DNA of 64,000 bases from Bradyrhizobium sp. Gha (GCF_900113735.1 NZ_FOQM01000004.1:230685-294684); one strand, 5' to 3'. Shown: positions 9,801-17,935, counted from the stretch's first letter. The notes: generated by a model from the letters alone, not told the origin. Translations and numbers: made by a program.

Positions 9801-11074
9801 GACGCGCCTCCGAACTTGGAAATAGCGAGCTGCAATGGTCGATGGGATTTGGCGTATTCTGTTACTGGCACGCCTTGAACTGCGGCTTCCCAGGCCTCGC
9901 GCAGGCTCATGACACCGTCAGCAATGCCACCTGGATGGCCCATGATGCCACCTCCTGCCAAATGCATTAGATCGATGGCTCCAAGCCGCGCAAACGTGTC
10001 ACCGGCTTGTCCTGCCCATTGTCCCGACGAGAAGACCGGCATCATCGGCTTGACGCCTGAAAAGGCCGCCAGACAAGACCTGGCCGAAGCAATGACCGAA
10101 TCATCCGGCTCCCAGAATTTGCTCCTCAGGCCGTTGACATGCAGATGATCGATACCGGTCAGGCGCCATAGCTTTTGAAACGCGGCAAAGTCGAAGCCGA
10201 GCCATGGGTGGCGTGTAAACAGGCCCCAGCCGTTGCGGTGACCGTGGATCGGTAGATTAGTGTATGTTCGCAGATGTTCAATTGCCGAAAAACCGCACCA
10301 GTTCACACTCACCATCACGCACGTGCCGCCGGCTTCCAGAACCAGGTCGTGGCGACGTCGCATGTCGTCGATCGAGCCACTGATGTTGATTGCGTACATC
10401 GGCTTTCGACCCAAGCGATCGGCATGCTTTTCGATGACTGGGAACACAGCCTTCAGGCGCTCCTCAAAGGGCGCATACGGCGGATCCGCGATCAGCTCGT
10501 CATCTTTGAGAAAGTCTATGCCCGCTTCGCAAATCTTGTCGACGAGCGCGGCGGTCTCGGACGGAGACATGCCAATGCTGGGTTTCAGGATCGTGCCAAT
10601 CATTGGCCGATCAAACACTCCGGCCAAACGTCGGGTGCCTTCGACACCGAACTTCGGACCCGGAAAGCCCGCGGCGTAGCTGACGGGCATCTTGATGTCG
10701 AGGAGCCGGAGGCCCGTCGTCTCGCCCAGCTCAAACAGATTGCCAGCAATGGTCGCCAAGAGCGTCGGGATATTGCAGCCTACATTGTCAACCGGAAATG
10801 CGATTTCGATCTCGCCGCGATGAAATGCTTTTGGACGATCGTTTTTCTCGAAGAAGGAACTGCTCAGAGTCGGGCTATCGACAGGCGGAAGCTCGGTTAC
10901 GCTAATCACCCGGGCTCGCGATCGCTTCTTGAGCTCATCGGTTTCCCCGGGTAACGCAAGAAACGTCCCGCTCGATTGCTCCCCGGCAATGACTTCCGCT
11001 GCCCTCGCCACGCTATCGCCGGTCTCGACGAGATATCGGGCGGTAAACTCGGATCGCGGACTATCGCTGCGCAT
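9797..11074 (-). CDS. RuBisCO-like protein, probable 3-oxo sugar-acid-phosphate cleaving enzyme (OiaX-like)
   Basis: RuBisCO large-subunit-like protein (425 aa from the ATG at 11074). Landmarks: GTILKPSIG (K164, equivalent to RuBisCO K175, but K177 is S166), the carbamylation motif KDDE (K190, D192, E193), HGHRNGWG (H279-R280), DHLHVNG (H310), K319, FSSGQ (349-351) and AGGGIMGHPGG. Loss of K177 shows it is not a CO2-fixing RuBisCO; the metal-binding carbamate site is kept. Relatives such as OiaX split 3-oxo-isoapionate 4-phosphate into glycolate and 3-phosphoglycerate, while OiaC decarboxylates it. The GTGA overlap with the kinase and the downstream glycolate oxidase favour the glycolate-forming reaction. 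A start at 11170 is possible but extends beyond the family N terminus. Confidence 0.9.
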   Translation of the reverse strand: MRSDSPRSEFTARYLVETGDSVARAAEVIAGEQSSGTFLALPGETDELKKRSRARVISVTELPPVDSPTLSSSFFEKNDRPKAFHRGEIEIAFPVDNVGCNIPTLLATIAGNLFELGETTGLRLLDIKMPVSYAAGFPGPKFGVEGTRRLAGVFDRPMIGTILKPSIGMSPSETAALVDKICEAGIDFLKDDELIADPPYAPFEERLKAVFPVIEKHADRLGRKPMYAINISGSIDDMRRRHDLVLEAGGTCVMVSVNWCGFSAIEHLRTYTNLPIHGHRNGWGLFTRHPWLGFDFAAFQKLWRLTGIDHLHVNGLRSKFWEPDDSVIASARSCLAAFSGVKPMMPVFSSGQWAGQAGDTFARLGAIDLMHLAGGGIMGHPGGIADGVMSLREAWEAAVQGVPVTEYAKSHRPLQLAISKFGGAS

Positions 11075-11217
11075 GGTACGCCCTGTCGAGGTTTGCTGCG
11101 TTTCTTCCGAAAGTTCGTCTCTTTCATCCGGACGGCCTACAGAACCCGTTCGTATGATGGACGGGCACATCTGACCTTGAGTACACCGCGGCAGCAAACG
11201 ATATTGACTACGCAAGC

Positions 11218-11234
11218 TGTGAGAAAAACTCACA
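11218..11234. promoter_or_regulatory. Candidate LysR-type operator upstream of the RuBisCO-like gene
   Basis: Perfect inverted repeat TGTGA-GAAAAAC-TCACA, extended by one more pair to TGTGAG/CTCACA. The core TGA-N7-TCA fits the T-N11-A pattern of LysR regulators. It lies in the 205-bp gap between the lysR gene and the RuBisCO-like gene. A site with identical arms and spacing occurs at 12218-12234. A CRP site would have six, not seven, central bases. Confidence 0.6.
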
Positions 11235-11279
11235 TCACGCGATCCACGGATCCAACACGGCTCGGGCTTCGAAGGTGAA

Positions 11280-12188
11280 CTAGGCGTCCACCCTGCCCAA
11301 GGCTGCACACATCTTCGCGGTGGTGGACATCTCGTGCGTGAGCCAGTGGGAAACCGCCCTACTTTCTGGACGGGTCGCCACGTGAGGAGCGGTCCAAAGC
11401 ATCAACCTTCGCTTGCCGGGAATGCTGCCGAATGGCGCGACCAGCCGTCCGGCGTTGATTTCCTCGAGGACAAACATCGTGGGGACTAGCGCCAAGCCAA
11501 GGCCGCACAGCGCGGCCTGGATTAGCAAATAGAAGTGTTCGTAGGATTCTTGAATGTGGACATCTTGCCGCAGCCCCAACTCGTCGAACCAATCCGACCA
11601 GGCCTCCGGACGGGTCCGCGTACCCAACAGACGGCAGTTCGCGATGTCGCCCGGCTTTTGGAGCCTGTTCGCCTTCGCATAGGAAGTCGCACAAACGGGG
11701 GAAATCCACTCCCGAGCAAGCTCTTTTATGACAACATCCTTGGGTGGCGCGATGGTGCTGGAACGTATCGCAATACTCACCTTATCGCGGATGAAGTCCA
11801 CCTGATCGTAGTTCATATTGAACTGGAGATCGATGTTCTTATGCGCTTCGTGAAACGCCGCGAGGCGGGGAATTAGCCAATACATCATGATGGTCGCCGA
11901 ACACGAAACTGTCAGCGGTCCAGGCAACATCTGCTCGACACTCCCGTCTATAAGATTGAATGCAGCGGTGAGGCCTTCAGCCAGGCGACTCCCCTCAGGG
12001 GTCGGGTCTGTCGAGGAGGACGTTCGCACCAAGAGCGGAACGCCAAGCAATTCTTCGAGCGATCGAATATGGCGGCTGATCGCCCCATGAGTCACCGATA
12101 ACTCGAGCGAAGCCGCAGTCATGCTGCGCAACCGCGCCGTTGCTTCGAAAGCACGTAATGCATTGAGCGAAGGCTTTGGACGCGCCAT
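11280..12188 (-). CDS. LysR-family transcriptional regulator, GcvA-like
   Basis: The N-terminal winged helix-turn-helix begins LNALRAFEATARLRSMTAAS, with recognition region VTHGAISRHIRSLEELLG (about residues 35-52) typical of the GcvA branch; a periplasmic-binding-like effector domain follows (about 90-300). The ATG at 12188 has GAGGGGA just upstream; a TTG four codons earlier is less likely. It lies between the RuBisCO-like gene row (same strand) and a divergent BKACE gene, and both neighbours carry the TGTGA-N7-TCACA palindrome. It probably controls both, with a pathway acid as inducer (inference). Confidence 0.92.
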   Translation of the reverse strand: MARPKPSLNALRAFEATARLRSMTAASLELSVTHGAISRHIRSLEELLGVPLLVRTSSSTDPTPEGSRLAEGLTAAFNLIDGSVEQMLPGPLTVSCSATIMMYWLIPRLAAFHEAHKNIDLQFNMNYDQVDFIRDKVSIAIRSSTIAPPKDVVIKELAREWISPVCATSYAKANRLQKPGDIANCRLLGTRTRPEAWSDWFDELGLRQDVHIQESYEHFYLLIQAALCGLGLALVPTMFVLEEINAGRLVAPFGSIPGKRRLMLWTAPHVATRPESRAVSHWLTHEMSTTAKMCAALGRVDA

Positions 12189-12217
12189 TCGTCCCCTCAA
12201 AATGACATTCTAGCGGC

Positions 12218-12234
12218 TGTGAGCTTTTATCACA
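12218..12234. promoter_or_regulatory. Candidate LysR-type operator in the lysR-BKACE intergenic region
   Basis: Inverted repeat TGTGA-GCTTTTA-TCACA in the divergent gap between lysR (starts 12188) and the BKACE gene (starts 12366). Its arms and seven-base spacer match the palindrome at 11218-11234. The position, 30 bp from the lysR start codon, suits autoregulation plus control of the divergent gene. Confidence 0.6.
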
Positions 12235-12365
12235 AGGTCGGCGTTAAAAGTCGTTTGGGGGTTCTGCGCCCGAGTCTTAAGCTCGGGCACCGCTCGATCG
12301 TGGATAGCCCAACCCACTACGGACGGCCTTGAAGTCCGCCTGGTCGTTGGCATGAGGCATCAAAA

Positions 12366-13250
12366 ATGACGCACAAGAAGATGATCGTCGAAGCTCGCGT
12401 GAACGAATACGCGATGCGGGATGGAAACCCGAATGTGCCATGGACGGCGGATGAAATAGCCGAAACCGCGGCCCGCTGTCGCGAGGCCGGCGCGTCGATC
12501 CTGCATTTTCACGCCAGAGCTGATGATGGCGCGCCCCTCCACACGGCTGAGAAGAACGCCGAGATCATTCGCAAGGTCAGGCAGAAATGCGATATACTGA
12601 TCCTGCCGACGCTTGGCTTCTTTGCCAACGACACTGACCCGAACGCGCGCATCAACTGCATTCTTGAGCTTGCCAAAAACCCGGAGACCAAACCCGATAT
12701 TGTGCCAATCGATACCGGAAGCAGCAATCTCGACCTGTTCGATCGCGACAAGCTCGTGTTCCAGCATTCCGACCGCATCTATGAAAACCGAACGTCCGCC
12801 GTGGAGCACTATTTTCGCTCCCTCAAATCCGCCGGCATAAAGCCGAAGATGACTTGCTGGTCGATCGGATTCGTCCGACGCGCGATAGCGTTCATGGAAA
12901 TGGGACTTGTAGCAGCGCCGGGCTACTTCTTGCTCAACATGACCGACGGTCCCTATCTCACCGGTCATCCCGGCACGCTCGAAGGGCTGGACGCATTCTT
13001 GCCGTTCTTACCAAAGCACGTTCGCCACAGTTGGACGGCCAACATCGTTGGCGGCAACTTGTTGGCTATGTGCGAAGGCGTAGCCAGACGCGGCGGCAAC
13101 ATCGCCCCGGGGATCGGAGACTATCCCTACATCGAATACGGCCGTCCGACTAACGAGGAGCTCGTCCGTCGGACATGCGTCATCGCAAGGGGGTGCGGCC
13201 GCGAAATTGCGTGTCCTGACGATGTCCGGCAGATGCTTGAGATTTCTTGA
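12366..13250 (+). CDS. BKACE family beta-keto acid cleavage enzyme (DUF849)
   Basis: Members are zinc-dependent enzymes that condense a beta-keto acid with acetyl-CoA and split it into acetoacetate and a new CoA thioester. The protein (294 aa) has the N-terminal glutamate segment EARVNE (E14), the zinc motif HFHAR (H47, H49, R51), a long barrel and a late GGN/GIGDYP segment, at normal family length. It is the only plus-strand gene near the RuBisCO-like operon, facing lysR, with a strong terminator about 90 bp downstream. The 3-oxo sugar acids expected here are beta-keto acids, so this enzyme may offer an alternative exit. The substrate is not readable from sequence. Confidence 0.9.
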   Translation: MTHKKMIVEARVNEYAMRDGNPNVPWTADEIAETAARCREAGASILHFHARADDGAPLHTAEKNAEIIRKVRQKCDILILPTLGFFANDTDPNARINCILELAKNPETKPDIVPIDTGSSNLDLFDRDKLVFQHSDRIYENRTSAVEHYFRSLKSAGIKPKMTCWSIGFVRRAIAFMEMGLVAAPGYFLLNMTDGPYLTGHPGTLEGLDAFLPFLPKHVRHSWTANIVGGNLLAMCEGVARRGGNIAPGIGDYPYIEYGRPTNEELVRRTCVIARGCGREIACPDDVRQMLEIS

Positions 13251-13341
13251 AGCCGTCCTGCTGCTCGGCTTCAGCCGCCGACCACTAACCCAAAGCGAAC
13301 GGCCAGCCTCGCTCCACTCTTTCCGAGGGCTCTCCCTGACT

Positions 13342-13375
13342 GTGCCGGGATCTCGTAGATCCCGGCACTTTTTTT
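13342..13375 (+). terminator. Rho-independent terminator of the BKACE gene
   Basis: Perfect 12-bp stem GTGCCGGGATCT / AGATCCCGGCAC with a 3-nt loop (CGT), followed at once by seven T residues (13369-13375) on the plus strand. It lies 92 bp after the BKACE stop. On the minus strand there is no T-run after the hairpin, so it should act only on the plus-strand transcript. Confidence 0.92.
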
Positions 13376-13428
13376 CGTGTTTGTTTCTGATCTGCCGGGC
13401 GCTTCCCTCGACCGGACTCGGGCTTATT

Positions 13429-14409
13429 TTACTTCAAGCCGACAACTCTGTGAGGCACATAGCGGTCTTCTAGACGCGCAATTTCCTCAGACGTCAGCTT
13501 CAGGCCTAAGGCCGCGATTGCATCGTCCAAGTGCTGAGGCTTCGTTGCGCCGATGATCGGCGCCGTTACGCCGTCTTTTCCGGCCACCCAGGCGAGAGCT
13601 ATATGCGCTGGTGCTACCCGACGCTCCGTTGCGATGTCAGACAGCACGTCCACAATACTCCGGTCGGCCGCTTCGGCGTGTCCATAGAACTGCGACGTTA
13701 CGTTGTCCGTCTCGGAACGGGCACTTTTCTCAGTCCAGGGGCGGGTAAGGCGCCCGCGAGCCAGCGGACTAAAGGCGATTACACCAACGCCCTCGTCGCG
13801 ACAGAGCGGCAGCATCTCTCGTTCCTCCTCCCGATAGAGGAGATTTAGGTGACATTGCATCGACACGAAGCGTGCCCAAGAGTTGGCGTCGGCCCGATAG
13901 AGAGCTTGGGCAAACTGCCAAGCATAAGTGTTGCTGGCGCCGATGTAACGGACCTTACCGCTGCGCACGAGATCGTTCAATGCTTCGAGCGTTTCATCGA
14001 TCGGCGTGTCGTTGTCCCAAAAATGGATCTGGTACAGATCGATATAGTCTGTGCCGAGCCTCCGGAGACTGGCCTCCGCTTCGGCAAGAATCGCCTTTCG
14101 CGAAAGACCTGCCCCGTTTGGCCCCGGCCGCATACGGCCGTAGACCTTCGTAGCGATCACGATCTCGTCTCGCGGCACAATTTCCTTTAGAACTTTGCCG
14201 ACGATCTCCTCGCTCGTACCGTCCGAGTACACATTGGCCGTATCGAAGCAATTGATGCCGCAGTCGAGGGCCTTCTGTATGAACGGCCGGCTCTCGCTTT
14301 CACCGAGCGTCCAAGGATGATTCCCTCGCTCTCCCACTCCGTAGCTCATACAACCCAGTACGATCCGCGAGATCTTGAGGCCCGAGCGGCCCAAACGCAT
14401 GTAATCCAT
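13429..14409 (-). CDS. Aldo/keto reductase
   Basis: AKR-fold oxidoreductase of 326 aa with the catalytic tetrad D56, Y61, K88 and H129 (in FDTANVYSDG, ATKVYG and DLYQIHFWD) and the NADPH segment GASNTYAWQ near 170. The family reduces aldehydes or ketones, or oxidises sugars in reverse. It is the last gene of the minus-strand sugar row, 39 bp after the lactonase, and differs clearly from the two upstream aldose-dehydrogenase-like reductases. GAGGG precedes the ATG at 14409. Substrate unknown. Confidence 0.9.
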   Translation of the reverse strand: MDYMRLGRSGLKISRIVLGCMSYGVGERGNHPWTLGESESRPFIQKALDCGINCFDTANVYSDGTSEEIVGKVLKEIVPRDEIVIATKVYGRMRPGPNGAGLSRKAILAEAEASLRRLGTDYIDLYQIHFWDNDTPIDETLEALNDLVRSGKVRYIGASNTYAWQFAQALYRADANSWARFVSMQCHLNLLYREEEREMLPLCRDEGVGVIAFSPLARGRLTRPWTEKSARSETDNVTSQFYGHAEAADRSIVDVLSDIATERRVAPAHIALAWVAGKDGVTAPIIGATKPQHLDDAIAALGLKLTSEEIARLEDRYVPHRVVGLK

Positions 14410-14448
14410 GAGCGATACCCTCGCTGGCTTGCTAGCCCCTGAACCGTT

Positions 14449-15297
14449 TCAAAGTGTCGCGATGTCGGTGATTCGAAGTCCCCGATCACTCACCCTAGAC
14501 GGGAAGTGGTCCTTGAGCTTTTCCTCGTGGACGGGTACGAGCCTCAGCATGTCGCCGCCGACGCTGGCGAGCATCTCTTCCGCCGTGAGAATTAGATTGG
14601 TCTGGCTTCCCGTCGCAAGTCCTGGCGGCACGAAGCATGGATCATTCCGATCGCCTCCGTGCAGGTTTTCGTATGTGTAGACGACGTCTCCGGTAAGGAC
14701 CCATCGGTCCTCGATGCTTCCGCCGTTGCGGACCACCACGTACTGCGAACCTGCCGTGTGCGTGTCGAAGGCTGGAAGAAGATCGATATTCGGCAGGACG
14801 TCGTGCGACGCACCGTCCAGCACGAGCAGCCGATTCTTCAGTCCGAGATCCACGAGCTTCAAGATATCGGCAGGATTGATGCCGCCGAGGAGGGAACGAA
14901 AACGGCGCCCCTTTGTCATGGCCCAGACCCAGCTTTCGATCTCGCGCTTCTGGATGTAGAACTTAGCGTTCGGGAAGTAGTCCAGCCCGCCCATGTGGTC
15001 GAAATGAGCGTGTGTGAGGAACACGTGCTGCACATCTTCGGGACGAATGCCGACGGCCCCCAGGACCTGAGAAGGTGGGGTCCAGCCTGTGACGCCGATC
15101 GAATTGGCGATCTCGCCTCCGAAATCCGACTGATCATAACCAGTGTCAACCAACGCAACCGTCTCGCTGCTGCGCAGGAGCACATAGGCAAACGGCAGGT
15201 TCATGCTTCCACTGTTGTGCCGCCCGTATAATACCCCACTTATCGGATGCTGGGGGCTCGCTGCGTATTCGAGCACAGTGATGGCATATCTCGTCAT
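14449..15297 (-). CDS. Metallo-beta-lactamase-fold hydrolase, lactonase-like
   Basis: The zinc motif THAHFDH (H96, H98, D100, H101), H180 (DTHTAGSQ) and D204 (LTGDVVY) match the N-acyl-homoserine-lactonase branch of the MBL superfamily; length is 282 aa. Its ATG overlaps the stop of the upstream 159-aa gene (ATGA). With two aldose-dehydrogenase-like reductases upstream it most likely opens the lactone they form. An alternative from known biology is vitamin B6 breakdown, where a related AKR oxidises pyridoxal and a related MBL protein hydrolyses 4-pyridoxolactone. A signal-lactone quencher is possible but fits the context less well. Confidence 0.85.
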   Translation of the reverse strand: MTRYAITVLEYAASPQHPISGVLYGRHNSGSMNLPFAYVLLRSSETVALVDTGYDQSDFGGEIANSIGVTGWTPPSQVLGAVGIRPEDVQHVFLTHAHFDHMGGLDYFPNAKFYIQKREIESWVWAMTKGRRFRSLLGGINPADILKLVDLGLKNRLLVLDGASHDVLPNIDLLPAFDTHTAGSQYVVVRNGGSIEDRWVLTGDVVYTYENLHGGDRNDPCFVPPGLATGSQTNLILTAEEMLASVGGDMLRLVPVHEEKLKDHFPSRVSDRGLRITDIATL

Positions 15298-15773
15298 TCG
15301 GAGGCTCCAATCAGAGGATCAGCGCCAAGCTTAAGGTGGCCACAACACTGCCGCAGATCGATCAAGCCGCCGCTGGCGATCGGGCTCGCCCGCCGCAGAT
15401 GGCCCCAGGCCTTTGACAGCAAGCTCGTCTCGCTCGTACGCCGATGCAGTGCCAGGGCCGCTCGCGGCGGCAGCAGCAGATGTGCCGCCTGCTTCACGTG
15501 GTAATGCTCATGCCGCCGCTGCAGCGGGACCCGAACCGCTGCAAGAACATCGTACACATGATCCGGATCGCCGGCGTCAGGCTTGCTTTCGTCCTCCAGA
15601 TGTGACGTCCCGATGAAGTTCGCGAGAAGACGAACAGAGCGGTCCGTTACGACATCGCGCAGATAGCGGACGACCGGCCCGATGACAATGTCGTATTCGG
15701 CGACCGCTGAACCCGTTGCAATCCTCTCGAAGGGATCGCCGGCACGGAACTGTGCGCCCAGAAATCCGCTCAC
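15294..15773 (-). CDS. Conserved-position protein of unknown function (159 aa)
   Basis: I do not recognise this family. The reading frame starts at a GTG (15773) overlapping the stop of the upstream aldo/keto reductase by four bases and ends with a four-base overlap on the lactonase start, so translational coupling on both sides supports a real gene. The protein is rich in Arg, His and Leu, has no signal peptide, no clear membrane segment and few cysteines (one CC pair near residue 140). Segments such as EYDIVIGPVVRYLRDVV and RRHEHYHVKQAAHLLLPP look structured and mildly basic. It may assist the dehydrogenase or lactonase; that is guesswork from position only. Confidence 0.6.
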   Translation of the reverse strand: MSGFLGAQFRAGDPFERIATGSAVAEYDIVIGPVVRYLRDVVTDRSVRLLANFIGTSHLEDESKPDAGDPDHVYDVLAAVRVPLQRRHEHYHVKQAAHLLLPPRAALALHRRTSETSLLSKAWGHLRRASPIASGGLIDLRQCCGHLKLGADPLIGASE

Positions 15774-16819
15774 GAGGATCGCCCGTCTTCAGGAACCGGA
15801 GCATTCGATGGGATCAGGTTGAAGTTCCTCAAGTCCTGCCAGAGAGCAGCGGGTATCCGCGCCGAGACGGCGTGGACGTTCTGGGTAACCTCGCTTGTCG
15901 ACTTCGCACCCTGAACCACGGTGGCGACGGCGGGATGCGCTTGCACGAACTGGGTCGCGACGGTCGGTAGATCAACACCGTGTCGTTCGCAAACTTTCTC
16001 GACTGAACGGACGCGCTCCAGGATAGCGCTGGGGACCTGCTGGTAGTCATAGGTCGAGGCCACCGCCTTCGATCCAGCGGCTAAGATGCCCGAATTGTAG
16101 ATGCCGCCCGCAATTACAGAGACATTTCGGGACTGAAGCTCATCAAAATGCCCATCGAGCGGTGCATGGTTGAGAAGCGTATATCGACCCGCGATCAAAG
16201 CGCAGTCAATCGGGAATTCGCGCGCGACTCCAACGACGGATTCGGTCTCATTTACCCCCAACCCTACCGCACCGATAGCACCCGAACTCTTCAGCGCATC
16301 GAGGGCCCGGTATCCGCTCTCACGGAGTTGGTTCCAGTAATATTCTGCTTGATCGCCATGCCATGCGCGCCCGACGTCATGGACCAGAAGCACATCGACA
16401 TAATCCAGGCCCAAACGCTGCTGACTATCCTCGAACGAGCGCATCACACCGTCGTACGTGTAGTCATAGGTGTCTCTAAACGGGTAAGGATCAACCCATT
16501 CGATGCCGTACACCGTGTCGAGCTTCGGTGTTCGGCTCGCGGGCTTGAGCACGCGGCCGCACTTCGTACTCACGACGACCTGATCGCGAATGCGCAGGTC
16601 CCGGAGAGCACGGCCCAGGAAATGCTCTGCCTTTCCGAGACCATACATCGGCGCGCAATCGAAATAGCGGACGCCGAGATCGAAGGCTGCCTTGACGACA
16701 GCTTCGAATTCGGAATAGGGCACTCCGACATTGAACCCGGAAAGAGGCACGGTCCCGAGCCCGGCGGATGTGACGGACACTTTAGTGTGGCCGAGAGTTC
16801 GCTTTTCGAGCGGCATCAT
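15770..16819 (-). CDS. Aldo/keto reductase, aldose 1-dehydrogenase-like (second copy)
   Basis: 349-aa AKR resembling D-threo-aldose 1-dehydrogenase (L-fucose/L-galactose dehydrogenase group). Tetrad D54, Y59, K86, H147 (YFDCAPMYG, STKCG, LLVHDVG) is intact, and the long insert around EWVDPYPFRDTYDYTYDG is characteristic of that group. It should oxidise the C1 hydroxyl of an aldose to the lactone with NAD(P)+. AAGGAGAAG lies just before the ATG. It is a clear paralogue of the gene 27 bp upstream, probably a tandem duplication, and overlaps the next gene by four bases. Pyridoxal 4-dehydrogenase is the main alternative. Confidence 0.88.
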   Translation of the reverse strand: MMPLEKRTLGHTKVSVTSAGLGTVPLSGFNVGVPYSEFEAVVKAAFDLGVRYFDCAPMYGLGKAEHFLGRALRDLRIRDQVVVSTKCGRVLKPASRTPKLDTVYGIEWVDPYPFRDTYDYTYDGVMRSFEDSQQRLGLDYVDVLLVHDVGRAWHGDQAEYYWNQLRESGYRALDALKSSGAIGAVGLGVNETESVVGVAREFPIDCALIAGRYTLLNHAPLDGHFDELQSRNVSVIAGGIYNSGILAAGSKAVASTYDYQQVPSAILERVRSVEKVCERHGVDLPTVATQFVQAHPAVATVVQGAKSTSEVTQNVHAVSARIPAALWQDLRNFNLIPSNAPVPEDGRSS

Positions 16820-16846
16820 CGCTCTTCTCCTTGCTTGTCTTGAAAT

Positions 16847-17911
16847 CTAGCCGGACAGGACCAGAGAGCCCTGATCCGGCAGCGGGGCTTCTTTCGGGAT
16901 CAGAGCTTCGCTCTTGAGGTCCATCCAGAAGGCCTGAGGAATTGGCGCCGATATCGAGGCGACGTTCTGCTCCACATGCGCCGTCGTGAGCGCGCCCTGA
17001 ACCACCGATGTCACGGCCGGATGCGCATAGACGAACTGGGAAGCCGCATTGGCGAGCGCGACGTTGTGACGCTCACAAACAGCTTCCAGCGCCTCCACGC
17101 GCTGTACGATGGATTCGGGGGCCGTCTGATAGTCATAGGTCCGCGTTAACGCATTACCCCGACTGCCCTCCGCAAGAATCCCCGAATTGTAGACACCGCC
17201 GGCGATAATGCCGATGCCAAGACGTTGGGCCTCAGGGAAGAAGTCAGTCAGTGGTGCATGATTGAGGAGCGTGTACCGCCCTGCCACGAGCGAGCAGTCG
17301 AGATCGAATTCGCCGGCCACTTCAAGTACCGAAGCGGTCTCGTTTACACCAAGACCAATCGCCTTAACCGCTCCCGAGCGACGGAGTTCGTCGCATGCCC
17401 GATATCCGCTCTGACGGAGTTGCCGCTGATAGACAGGGTACTTCTCCTGGTGCCAGACACCGCTGACGTCGTGCAGGAAAAGAATGTCGATATGGTCGAG
17501 CCCCATGCGCTGCTGACTATCCTCGAAGGACCGCATGATGCCATCGTAGCTGTAATCGTATTCGTCGACGAAGGGCAGCGGATCGACCCAGTTGATCCCA
17601 TAAAGACTTTCCGCGCGCTTTGAACGGCTTGCCGGCTTCAATAGCCGGCCTGCCTTGGTGCTCACGACGACCTCCGGACGAAGACCGTGAACACGAAGGA
17701 CATGACCGAGGAAATGCTCCGACTTCCCGAGACCATAGAGCGGAGCAACATCGAAATAACGTACGCCCTGCTCGTATGCCTTAAGGATGACAGCCTCAAA
17801 GATCTCGAAGCTCACCGGAACACCACACCCGCCCAATGGCGACGTGCCGAGCCCGAGCGAAGTCAAATTCACGCGCCCGTTCGGAAGCGCCCGCTTTTGC
17901 AGAGTCGTCAT
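16847..17911 (-). CDS. Aldo/keto reductase, aldose 1-dehydrogenase-like (first copy)
   Basis: 354-aa paralogue of the next gene, same subfamily, with tetrad D54, Y59, K86, H147 (YFDVAPLYG, STKAG, LFLHDVS) and the matching insert NWVDPLPFVDEYDYSYDG. Both keep VGLGVNE-type cofactor segments and the QFVYAHPAV region. Expected to oxidise an aldose to a lactone. Having two diverged copies suggests different anomers, different sugars or a heteromer. It lies 62 bp after the ABC binding protein, with a strong hairpin between them, so uptake and first oxidation are linked. Confidence 0.88.
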   Translation of the reverse strand: MTTLQKRALPNGRVNLTSLGLGTSPLGGCGVPVSFEIFEAVILKAYEQGVRYFDVAPLYGLGKSEHFLGHVLRVHGLRPEVVVSTKAGRLLKPASRSKRAESLYGINWVDPLPFVDEYDYSYDGIMRSFEDSQQRMGLDHIDILFLHDVSGVWHQEKYPVYQRQLRQSGYRACDELRRSGAVKAIGLGVNETASVLEVAGEFDLDCSLVAGRYTLLNHAPLTDFFPEAQRLGIGIIAGGVYNSGILAEGSRGNALTRTYDYQTAPESIVQRVEALEAVCERHNVALANAASQFVYAHPAVTSVVQGALTTAHVEQNVASISAPIPQAFWMDLKSEALIPKEAPLPDQGSLVLSG

Positions 17912-17935
17912 GTTCAGCTATCCCATCTAAGGTGA

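Noticed and set aside
9797..11074. Genuine CO2-fixing RuBisCO
   Set aside because: The K177 equivalent is serine, there is no small-subunit or phosphoribulokinase gene, and the neighbours are catabolic.
12218..12234. CRP/FNR-type binding site
   Set aside because: Arms match TGTGA/TCACA, but the spacer is seven bases instead of six, and a LysR gene sits adjacent with a second identical site.
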